From Rhodospirillales bacterium (GTDB lineage: Bacteria; Pseudomonadota; Alphaproteobacteria; Reyranellales; Reyranellaceae): DNA of 64,000 nt. Shown here piece after piece: positions 19,594-26,963 of the stretch. Both the position numbers and the translations under genes were made by a program. The stretch spans positions 3,004,501-3,068,500 of the forward strand of contig CP064988.1 of NCBI GenBank assembly GCA_016699855.1. The letters are read 5' to 3'. The stretch's first letter is position 1. Each line of letters opens with the position of its first letter. The notes under the pieces were generated by a model. That model worked only from the letters and a program-made list of their open reading frames with translations. It had not been told where the DNA came from and did not search any database.

Positions 19594-19980
19594 ATGACTC
19601 CGACCGCCGCCGAGCGCGACGCGATCTTCAAGGCCTTCGGCCGCGCCTTCTTCCGCCAGGACCTCGACGCGATGTACGAGGTGGTGGCGCCGGACTTCGT
19701 CTGGACGGTGCCCGCGGGCGACGCCGTGCGCACGCTCGACAGCCGCGACAAGATCGCGGCGTTCTTCGAGGAGCGTCGCGAGACCGTGTCGGACATGCGC
19801 TTCGGCGACGTGGTGTTCCACCACGCGCCCGAGGCGACGTTCATGACCTACCGCATGAGCGGCACCGACAAGGCGACCGGCAAGGCGTTCGCCTTCGTCG
19901 GCGTCGAGCGCTACACGTTCCGCGACGGTAGGCTGACGGCCAAGGACGTCTACAGCCGCCCGGCGCCGGTCGCGGCGTGA
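19594..19980 (+). CDS. SnoaL-like / NTF2-fold protein
   Basis: A 128-residue protein with the compact alpha+beta cone of the SnoaL-like family: AFFRQDLDAMYEVVAPDFVW near the start and DGRLTAKDVYSRPAP at the end. Members include isomerases, dehydratases and ligand-binding proteins, so function is open. It begins 11 bp after the creatininase gene, following GGGAGG, and its stop overlaps the GTG start of the NUDIX gene (GTGA). Confidence 0.8.
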   Translation: MTPTAAERDAIFKAFGRAFFRQDLDAMYEVVAPDFVWTVPAGDAVRTLDSRDKIAAFFEERRETVSDMRFGDVVFHHAPEATFMTYRMSGTDKATGKAFAFVGVERYTFRDGRLTAKDVYSRPAPVAA

Positions 19981-20585
19981 CGGAGACGTCGCCGCGCGAT
20001 CCCGCGGCGCGGATTCCGGGGATCATCCAGCGCTATCTCGCGCGGTTTCCGGCCGAGAAGGCGCGTCTGACGCCGCTGCTCGACCGCATGGCGCAGCCCG
20101 ACGCGCTGTTCGAGCGCGGCTCGATGTCCGGCCACGTCACCGGCAGCGGGTTCGTCGTCGATCCGAAGCGCGGCGTGATGCTGCTGATCCACCACCGCGC
20201 GCTCGACCGCTGGTTCCAGCCCGGCGGCCACGTCGATCCCGGCGAGACGCCGAAGGACGGCGCCGCGCGCGAGATCTGGGAGGAGACCGGCTTGACGCGG
20301 TTCACGCCCAGCGACTGGGCCGGCGATCCGTCGCTGCCGCTCGACATCGATCCGCACTGGATCCCCGCCAACGACAAGCGCGGCGAGAAACGCCACTACC
20401 ATTTCGACTTCCGCTACCTGTTCGTCGCCGACTCGACGCAGAAGCTGACGGCGCAGGAGGGCGAGGTCCGCGACGTGCGCTGGACGCCGTTCGACCATCT
20501 GACCCGCGACGATCCCGACGGCGTCTGGAAGATCGTCGTCGCCAAGCTCCACGCCGCGCTGCGGTGGCAATCGGGCACGGCCTGA
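19977..20585 (+). CDS. NUDIX hydrolase
   Basis: A 202-residue protein with a complete Nudix box, GHVDPGETPKDGAAREIWEE plus TGL, matching Gx5Ex7REUxEExGU. It should cleave a nucleoside diphosphate linked to another moiety, using Mg2+. The helical N-terminal region (about 45 residues) is longer than in minimal Nudix proteins. GTG start overlaps the preceding stop, so it is translationally coupled to the SnoaL-like gene. Confidence 0.88.
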   Translation: MTETSPRDPAARIPGIIQRYLARFPAEKARLTPLLDRMAQPDALFERGSMSGHVTGSGFVVDPKRGVMLLIHHRALDRWFQPGGHVDPGETPKDGAAREIWEETGLTRFTPSDWAGDPSLPLDIDPHWIPANDKRGEKRHYHFDFRYLFVADSTQKLTAQEGEVRDVRWTPFDHLTRDDPDGVWKIVVAKLHAALRWQSGTA

Positions 20586-20655
20586 GCGGCGCTGCGCGTG
20601 CGTTCGGCGCGGAGGCCGTTCCACAGCCATTCTAGGCGCGGCGATCTGCGACGTG

Positions 20656-20693
20656 TCTTCCCTTCTTCCCTGTCATCGGGGGAGAAGGGAAGA
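20656..20693. repeat. Short palindrome of the CTTCTCCC/GGGAGAAG family
   Basis: A hairpin with arms TCTTCCCTTCT and AGAAGGGAAGA around a TCATC-containing loop, in the short gap between the convergent NUDIX and DMT genes. It resembles half-units at 29265-29390 and may serve as a bidirectional transcription stop. Confidence 0.55.
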
Positions 20694-20753
20694 GAATGCG
20701 GCATAGGCGATAGCGCTGCCCCACCAGCGGGTGGCGAGGGCAACGCCGCGCCG

Positions 20754-21659
20754 TCAACCGCCGGCCGCCCGCGCGCGGACGCGTTCCCGGTGCAGGATGT
20801 AGAGGCCCGCGCCGACGAGCAGGGCGCTGCCGGCCAGCGCCGGCCCGTCCGGCACGTGCCGCCAGACGACGAGGTCGATCGCCAGCGCGGCCAGCAGGCC
20901 GGTGTAGCGGAACGACCCCGTCACCGACAGCTCGCCGGCGCGCATCGCCACCGTCACGCCGTAGTAGCCGCCGGCGAGGAACACCGAGGCGGCGGCCAGC
21001 AGGGTGATCTGGCCGATCGTCATCGGCCGCCAGCCTTCGACCGTGGCCCAGACGCAACCGACGGCCGTCACCATCACCGCCGTCGACAGGGTGACGACGA
21101 TCGAGGGGATGGCGGCCGCGATGCGGCGGGTGAAGATGTCGCGCAACGCCAGCAGGAAGGTGGCGCCGAGGCACAGCAGCGCCCAGCCGTCGAACGCGCC
21201 GGGCAGCGGCCGCACCACCAGCAGCACGCCGACGAAGCCCGCGCCGACCGCGCTCCAGCGGCGCCAGCCCACGCTCTCGCCCAGCACCAGCGCCGCCAGC
21301 GCGCAGATCACCAGCGGCGCCGCCATGTTGATGGCGGTGGCGTTGGCCAGCGGAAGATGGAACAGCGCGAAGAGGTACGAGAACGTGCCGATGGTGTCGA
21401 ACAGGGCGCGCGCGGCGACGTTGGGTTCGGCGAGATGGCGCAGCGCGCGGCCGTGGCCGCCGGCCAGCACCACCGCCATCACGAACGCGGTTGCGAACAG
21501 CCCGCGCACCGCGATCGCCTGGGCCGCCGGCATCGACTCGCTGGCCAGCTTGATCAGCGAGTCGTTGACGATGAACGCCGCCATCGCCAGCGCCATGTAG
21601 ACGATGCCGCGGCGGTTGGCGGCCGCCAGCGCGACGGCCGTCGAGACGGCCGGCGTCAC
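20754..21659 (-). CDS. EamA/DMT-family permease
   Basis: A 301-residue protein with ten hydrophobic helices in two EamA repeats (first from about residue 16, second from about 155). The repeat-end motif LANATAINMAAPLVICALAA is typical. It exports or imports small metabolites; the substrate is unknown. It starts at GTG overlapping the stop of the EVE-domain gene (GTGA), making it the last gene of the tsaD-gpsA minus-strand cluster. Confidence 0.85.
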   Translation of the reverse strand: MTPAVSTAVALAAANRRGIVYMALAMAAFIVNDSLIKLASESMPAAQAIAVRGLFATAFVMAVVLAGGHGRALRHLAEPNVAARALFDTIGTFSYLFALFHLPLANATAINMAAPLVICALAALVLGESVGWRRWSAVGAGFVGVLLVVRPLPGAFDGWALLCLGATFLLALRDIFTRRIAAAIPSIVVTLSTAVMVTAVGCVWATVEGWRPMTIGQITLLAAASVFLAGGYYGVTVAMRAGELSVTGSFRYTGLLAALAIDLVVWRHVPDGPALAGSALLVGAGLYILHRERVRARAAGG

Positions 21660-22069
21660 GCCGTGGTGCCGCCCATCTTCAGCATCAGCGCCCAGTGCGC
21701 GTCGCTCACCGGCACCACCGACAGGCGCGACTGGCGCACAAGCGCCAGCTCCTTCAGCTTCGGCTCGGCCTTGATCGCCGCCAGCGTCACGGGGGTCTTG
21801 AGCGGCTTCACGGGTTCGATGTCGACCATGCCGAACTTGCCGCTCTCGTCGGTGTGGTCGGGATAGTACTCCTTCACCACCCGCGCGATGCCGACGATCT
21901 CCAGCCCCTCGTTGGAATGGTAGAAGAACGCCAGATCGCCCTTGCGCATCGCCTTCAGGTTGGCGGCGGCCTGATGGTTGCGCACGCCGCTCCAGAAGGT
22001 GCGCTTGTCCTTGACCAGCGCGGCCCACGGGTAGACCGAGGGCTCGGACTTCACCAGCCAGAAGGCCAT
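21656..22069 (-). CDS. EVE-domain protein
   Basis: A 137-residue single-domain protein of the EVE (PUA-like) family: MAFWLVKSEPSVYPW at the start, the conserved GVRNHQAAANLKAM ligand-pocket region and FFYHSNEGLEIVGIA. EVE domains bind modified bases in DNA or RNA. Its place next to gpsA and tsaD is common in alphaproteobacteria. The start ATG lies 1 bp after the gpsA stop, and its stop overlaps the DMT permease start. Confidence 0.92.
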   Translation of the reverse strand: MAFWLVKSEPSVYPWAALVKDKRTFWSGVRNHQAAANLKAMRKGDLAFFYHSNEGLEIVGIARVVKEYYPDHTDESGKFGMVDIEPVKPLKTPVTLAAIKAEPKLKELALVRQSRLSVVPVSDAHWALMLKMGGTTA

Positions 22070-22070
22070 C

Positions 22071-23081
22071 TCACTCCCCTTCGCCCTTGAGCGGCCGCGC
22101 CAGCAGCGCGCGGATCGTCGCGTCGACGTCGGCGCCATCATGCAGCACGTCGGCGACCGCGGTACAGATCGGCATGTCGACGCCCCGCGCGCGCGCCAGC
22201 TCGCGCAGCGCCGGCGCGGTGTGGAAACCCTCCGCCACGCTGGTCTTGCCGGCGAGGAAGTCGGCGGCGCGCGCGCCGGCGCCGACCGCGACGCCCAGCG
22301 CATGGTTGCGCGACAGCCTCCCGCCGCAGGTCAGGACGAGGTCGCCCAGCCCGGCCAGTCCCGCCATGGTCTCGAGGCGCGCGCCCAGCGCGGCGCCCAG
22401 CCGCGCCATCTCCGCGAAACCGCGGGTGATCAGCGCGGCGCGGGCGTTGTCGCCCAGACGTTTGCCGTCGACGATGCCGCAGGCGATGGCCAGCACGTTC
22501 TTGACCGCGCCGCCCAGCGCCACCCCCGCGACGTCGTCGGTCCAGTACGGCCGGAAGGTCGCCGTGCGCAGCGCCCGCGCCAGCGCTTCGCCCAGCGCCG
22601 CGTCGCGGCACGCCAGCGTCACCGCCGTCGGCAGGCCGCGGGCGACCTCCTCGGCGAAGCTCGGGCCCGACAGCAACGCCACGGGATGTCCGGGCAACGC
22701 CTCGGTCGCTATGTCCGCCACGCCGCGCCCGGTGGTCCGCTCGATGCCCTTGGCGCAGACCACGACCGGCGCGCCGGGCCGCAGGCTGGGCGCCAGCAGC
22801 GTGGCGATGGCGCGCGTCGCCTGCGCGGGCGACGCCAGCAGGACCGCGCCGCACGCCGTCAGCGCGGCGGGATCGGCGGTGACCGCGATCGCGGCGTCGA
22901 CGACGTGGCCCGGCAGATAGCCGGCGTTGACGCGCGTCCTGGCGATCGCGTCGGCGACTTCGCCGCGGCGCGCCCACAGGACCGTGTCGCGGCCGGCGCG
23001 GTGCGCGGTGATCGCCAGCGCCGTGCCCCAGGCGCCGGCGCCGACGACGCCGACGCGCTGGAAGGTCCCGGAGGTGGCCAT
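22071..23081 (-). CDS. gpsA: Glycerol-3-phosphate dehydrogenase [NAD(P)+]
   Basis: A 336-residue enzyme that reduces dihydroxyacetone phosphate to sn-glycerol-3-phosphate for phospholipid synthesis. The N-terminal Rossmann motif GVVGAGAWGTALA is followed by CAKGIE, LSGPSFAEEVARG and the catalytic-lysine segment GGAVKNVLAI. Length and motif order are canonical. It is co-directional with tsaD and the two oxygenase-like genes upstream. Confidence 0.97.
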   Translation of the reverse strand: MATSGTFQRVGVVGAGAWGTALAITAHRAGRDTVLWARRGEVADAIARTRVNAGYLPGHVVDAAIAVTADPAALTACGAVLLASPAQATRAIATLLAPSLRPGAPVVVCAKGIERTTGRGVADIATEALPGHPVALLSGPSFAEEVARGLPTAVTLACRDAALGEALARALRTATFRPYWTDDVAGVALGGAVKNVLAIACGIVDGKRLGDNARAALITRGFAEMARLGAALGARLETMAGLAGLGDLVLTCGGRLSRNHALGVAVGAGARAADFLAGKTSVAEGFHTAPALRELARARGVDMPICTAVADVLHDGADVDATIRALLARPLKGEGE

Positions 23082-23101
23082 CGTCGATGGTATCCGGCCG
23101 C

Positions 23102-24175
23102 TCAGCCGGGCTTCGGCGTCGCGGGTCCGCGGTCGCGGAAGAACGTCGTCAGCACGAAGCGGCGGCCCGAGGTCACCGGCAGCGCCTCGTGCAGCAGCGA
23201 GCACGAGAAGATCGCGGCGGCGCCGGCGCCGGGCCGGAAGCGCGTCGGGCCGTACTCGGGGAAAACCAGCTCGCCGCCCTCGAAGCCCTCGTTGAGGTTG
23301 AGCGAGACGGCGAAGGCGCGGTCGGCCGACTGCGGCGTGTTGTTGTCGCGGTGGGCGCCGAAGAAATGCCGCGCCTCGGCCGCGTAGGAGATGATGACCG
23401 GCGCGTCGAAGCCGAACTGCCGGTCCCAGCCGAACCCCTTGGCCAGTTCCGGCCCGACGCGGTAGGCGAGGCGGTCGAAGATCTGCCGGACGAACGCCGG
23501 ATCGGTGACGATGTGGTCCTCGGTCTGCTTGCGGCTGGCCGACACGACGTTGCCGTAGCGGCTGGCGACGCCGCCGTCGCCGCGCTCGCCGGCGTGCCAC
23601 AGCTCGATCAGCGCGGCGCGGAACTCCGGTTCGAACACCCGCGGCAGGATCATCACGGGCGCGGCCGAGCCGACGTGCAGCGAGTCCGCCGGCCGCTCGG
23701 CGCGCGCCAGCGCCACCGCGTCGCGCATGCCCGCCCGGATGGCGTCCATCGACATGCCGGCGAACTGCGCCACCAGCCGCTGGTTGGCGTCGAGAAGCAT
23801 CACGCGGCGGTCGTGGACCGCCGCGGCCGACGCGCCCTGCGCCGCGTCGGGCGCCAGCATCGGCCGCAGGAAGCGGCGGTCGGGATCGCACAGCGTGAAC
23901 ACCGCCTCGCCGCCGAGGCCCGCCTCGGCCAGCGCGACGCCGGCCACCGCCGGCGGGGCGCCGACCACCACCGCGCAGGTCGCGCCCAGACCGCGCGCCG
24001 CCGCGACGATGTCGGCCATCCTCGAGTCGATGGCGCGGCCGTCGGCCAGCGCCAGCAGCGCGACCGGCTCGCCCTGGAACGCCCACAACAATTTGCGCGG
24101 CCTGCCCTCGACGTCCGGCAGCTGCAGGTCCGGCACGCGGTCGCCGGCGCGGAACGGGAAGAACATGCCGCTCAT
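23102..24175 (-). CDS. 2OG-Fe(II) oxygenase with N-terminal thioredoxin-like domain
   Basis: A 357-residue two-domain protein. Residues 1-150 resemble an AhpC/TSA-type thioredoxin fold (FRAGDRVPDLQLPDVEG) but no peroxidatic Cys or CxxC is present, so it is probably non-catalytic. The C-terminal part is a prolyl-4-hydroxylase-like dioxygenase: HRDNN supplies the His-x-Asp iron ligands, SLLHEALPVTSGRR the distal His and the 2-oxoglutarate Arg. The substrate is unknown. Its ATG overlaps the stop of the next oxygenase-like gene (ATGA), so the two are translated together. Confidence 0.8.
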   Translation of the reverse strand: MSGMFFPFRAGDRVPDLQLPDVEGRPRKLLWAFQGEPVALLALADGRAIDSRMADIVAAARGLGATCAVVVGAPPAVAGVALAEAGLGGEAVFTLCDPDRRFLRPMLAPDAAQGASAAAVHDRRVMLLDANQRLVAQFAGMSMDAIRAGMRDAVALARAERPADSLHVGSAAPVMILPRVFEPEFRAALIELWHAGERGDGGVASRYGNVVSASRKQTEDHIVTDPAFVRQIFDRLAYRVGPELAKGFGWDRQFGFDAPVIISYAAEARHFFGAHRDNNTPQSADRAFAVSLNLNEGFEGGELVFPEYGPTRFRPGAGAAAIFSCSLLHEALPVTSGRRFVLTTFFRDRGPATPKPG

Positions 24176-24813
24176 GCCGGCAGGCTCAGGTTGAAGGCGA
24201 TGGAGATGCGCGCCGCGGCGCCCGTATAGGGCCGCACGGCGTGCAGAATCCACGAGGGGAACATCACCATGCGTCCGGCCACCGGCGGCACGGTCTCGCA
24301 GGCGCCGATCGACTGGCCGCCGGGCACCGCGAAGGCGAGATGTGGCGCGTACATCGCCGGCGCCGGCCCGCGCGGGTCCATGAACTCCAACGCGCCGCCC
24401 AGCGTCGGATCGTCGGCGATGCCGCCGTCCTCGACGTAGTAGACGCCGGACCAGAAGCTGCCGGGATGGCAGTGGAACTCGTTGCCGTGGCCGGCGCGGT
24501 TGACGTTGGCCCAGATGTTGGCGCGCCACGGGACCACCACCGGCCGGCCCTGGCGGTCGCAGGTCGTGCGTCCGGCCACCTCGCGCGCCACGTCGAGCAG
24601 GCGCGCCGCCGCCGGTCCACCCCAGCTGTCCATGTCCCAGCTCGACTGCCAGCCGCCGAGGTTGCTGTGCTGGGTCGACGGGACGGCCTTCTCGCGCTCG
24701 AGGATCGTGGCGCGCAGCGCGGCGTTGAGCGCCGCCGCGTCGGGCAGCTCGACGATCGCGACCGGCGTCGCGAACAGCGGGGCGAGGTCGACGCGCGGCT
24801 GGTTGGACGTCAT
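24172..24813 (-). CDS. Putative 2OG-Fe(II) oxygenase (TIGR02466-like)
   Basis: A 213-residue protein with the conserved central block WANVNRAGHGNEFHCHPGS and SGVYYV, and a C-terminal FPSWILHAVRPY plus ISIAFN. These supply iron-ligand His residues and the 2-oxoglutarate-binding Arg expected of the TIGR02466 group. It is soluble with no signal. It sits between tsaD and the thioredoxin-oxygenase fusion and overlaps the latter, so the tandem pair may act on the same substrate (inference). Confidence 0.75.
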   Translation of the reverse strand: MTSNQPRVDLAPLFATPVAIVELPDAAALNAALRATILEREKAVPSTQHSNLGGWQSSWDMDSWGGPAAARLLDVAREVAGRTTCDRQGRPVVVPWRANIWANVNRAGHGNEFHCHPGSFWSGVYYVEDGGIADDPTLGGALEFMDPRGPAPAMYAPHLAFAVPGGQSIGACETVPPVAGRMVMFPSWILHAVRPYTGAAARISIAFNLSLPA

Positions 24814-24822
24814 CGGTGGAAT

Positions 24823-25917
24823 CTACACCTTTACGCCGGCGCCGACACCGCTTCTTCCGATCGCCGCGCGCGCCGAAGGGTCGAGCGGCCAGCGCGGACG
24901 CGGCGCGAAATCCAGCCCGTCGACCGAGCCGAGCCGCAGCCGCTCGACGGCCGCCCACGCCACCATCGCAGCGTTGTCGGTGCACAGCGCCGGCGGCGGC
25001 GCCACCAGCCGCGCGCCGCGGTCGTCGCACATCGCGCCCAGCGCCGCGCGCAGATGCGCGTTCGAGGCCACGCCGCCGGCGACCACCAGCGGCACCGGCG
25101 GGCCGGCGTCGGACCACGCCACGCGCGCGCGGAACATCGCCAGCGCGTTGCCGCAGCGGTCGACCAGCGTCTCGCCGACCGCCCGCTGGAAGCTGGCGCA
25201 GAGATCGGCGGTGGCGTGCGGATCGTCCGGCGCGACTCCCGCCGCCGCCAGCCGCACAGCCGTCTTCAATCCGGAGAACGAGAAATCGCAGCCCGGCTTG
25301 CGCCACATCGGCCGCGGCAGGTCGAAACGCCGGGGATCGCCGCCGCGCGCGGCGCGCTCCACCGCCGGCCCGCCGGGAAAGCCGAGGCCCAGCAGCTTGG
25401 CGGTCTTGTCGAACGCCTCGCCGACGGCGTCGTCGATGGTCGTGCCCAGCCGCGCGTAGCGGCCGACGCCCTCGACCGCCAGAAGCTGGCAGTGTCCGCC
25501 CGAAACGAGCAGCAGCAGGTAGGGGAAATCCAGCGGCTCGACCAGCCGCGCCGTCAGCGCGTGCGCCTCCAGATGGTTGACCGCGACGAACGGTTTGGCG
25601 TGCGCCAGCGCGATCGCCTTGGCGGTCATCACGCCGACCACGACGCCGCCGATCAGCCCGGGCCCGCCGGTGACGCCGACGCCATCGAGATCGGCGAAGC
25701 CGGTTCCGGCCTCGTCGAGCGCGCGGCGCACCAGCCCGTCGAGGCGCTCGAGATGGGCGCGCGCCGCCAGCTCGGGCACCACGCCGCCGAACGGCGCGTG
25801 CTCGCGGATCTGCGAATGCACGACGTTGGCGCGGATATGGCCGGGCCCCTCGGGGCCGGCCTCGACCACCGCCACCGCCGTCTCGTCGCAGCTCGTCTCG
25901 ATGCCCAGGACCAGCAT
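24823..25917 (-). CDS. tsaD: tRNA N6-adenosine threonylcarbamoyltransferase
   Basis: A 364-residue enzyme that transfers threonylcarbamoyl to A37 of ANN-decoding tRNAs with TsaB and TsaE. Diagnostic motifs are GIETSCDETAVAVV at the start, VPELAARAHL, the metal site HLEAH (His115 and His119), LLVSGGHCQLL, and the ATP-binding VVAGGVASNAHL. It is the first gene of the minus-strand cluster and is divergent from hemC across a 95-bp promoter gap, a conserved arrangement in alphaproteobacteria. Confidence 0.97.
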   Translation of the reverse strand: MLVLGIETSCDETAVAVVEAGPEGPGHIRANVVHSQIREHAPFGGVVPELAARAHLERLDGLVRRALDEAGTGFADLDGVGVTGGPGLIGGVVVGVMTAKAIALAHAKPFVAVNHLEAHALTARLVEPLDFPYLLLLVSGGHCQLLAVEGVGRYARLGTTIDDAVGEAFDKTAKLLGLGFPGGPAVERAARGGDPRRFDLPRPMWRKPGCDFSFSGLKTAVRLAAAGVAPDDPHATADLCASFQRAVGETLVDRCGNALAMFRARVAWSDAGPPVPLVVAGGVASNAHLRAALGAMCDDRGARLVAPPPALCTDNAAMVAWAAVERLRLGSVDGLDFAPRPRWPLDPSARAAIGRSGVGAGVKV

Positions 25918-26012
25918 GCCACCTCGAATCGGGCGCGTTACGCCCGCGTTCTATCCGCCGGCGCGTCGGATCGCCACTTTTCCCGCCCGCGGCGGAACGC
26001 TACACCCGTCCC

Positions 26013-26948
26013 ATGACCGCCACCCCCTTCCGGATCGGCACCCGCGGCAGCCCGCTGGCGCTGGCGCAGGCCCATATGACGCGCGACGCGCTGGTCGCGG
26101 CGCATCCCGCGCTGGCCGCGCCCGGCGCCGTCGAGATCGTCGTCGTGCGCACCACCGGCGACGCCGTGCAGGACCGCCGCCTGTCGGAGATCGGCGGCAA
26201 GGGCCTGTTCACCAAGGAGATCGAGGACCAGCTCGTCGCCGGGACCGTCGATATCGGCGTGCACAGCAGCAAGGACATGCCGCCGCGCCTGCCCGACGGT
26301 CTGACGCTGGCGGCCTTCCTGCCGCGCGAGGATGCGCGCGACGCGCTGATCGCGCCCGCCGGCGCGCGCACCATCGCCGAGCTGCCCCGGGGCGCCACCG
26401 TCGCCACCGTGGCGCTGCGCCGCCAGGCGCTGCTGCTGCACCGGCGCCCCGATCTGCGCGTGGTCGCGATCCGCGGCAACGTCGACACCCGGCTGCGCAA
26501 GCTCGACGAGGGCGTGGCGCAGGCGCTGATCCTGGCGCGCGCCGGACTGAACCGGCTCGACAAGCGCGACCTCGGCGCCGCGATCCCGGCCGGCGACATG
26601 CTGCCGGCGGTCGGGCAGGGCGCGGTATGCGTGGAGTGCCGCGCGGGCGACGCGCGCGCGCTGGCGCTGCTGGCCGCCATCAACCACGCTCCGACCGATA
26701 TGTGCGTGCGCGCCGAGATGGCGATGCTGCGCGTGCTCGACGGCTCCTGCCGCACGCCGATCGCCGGCCACGCCACCCTGCTCGACGGCGGCGGCGCGAT
26801 GTGGCTGCGCGCGCTGGTGGCGCGCCCCGACGGCAGCGAGGTGATCGCGACCGAACGGCGCGGGCCGGCGCCGACCGGCGAGGCGATGGGCATCGACGCC
26901 GGCGAGGAGCTGCGCCGCCGCGCCGGGCCGGATTTCTTCGCCACCTGA
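26013..26948 (+). CDS. hemC: Porphobilinogen deaminase (hydroxymethylbilane synthase)
   Basis: A 311-residue enzyme that links four porphobilinogens into hydroxymethylbilane. Visible are RIGTRGSPLALAQA, the catalytic Asp88 in VHSSKDMP, ALRRQALLL, and Cys246 in VLDGSCRTPIAGHA, which holds the dipyrromethane cofactor. It is followed after 15 bp by hemD, the next step of the pathway. Confidence 0.97.
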   Translation: MTATPFRIGTRGSPLALAQAHMTRDALVAAHPALAAPGAVEIVVVRTTGDAVQDRRLSEIGGKGLFTKEIEDQLVAGTVDIGVHSSKDMPPRLPDGLTLAAFLPREDARDALIAPAGARTIAELPRGATVATVALRRQALLLHRRPDLRVVAIRGNVDTRLRKLDEGVAQALILARAGLNRLDKRDLGAAIPAGDMLPAVGQGAVCVECRAGDARALALLAAINHAPTDMCVRAEMAMLRVLDGSCRTPIAGHATLLDGGGAMWLRALVARPDGSEVIATERRGPAPTGEAMGIDAGEELRRRAGPDFFAT

Positions 26949-26963
26949 GCGGCGGGGGCGGCG

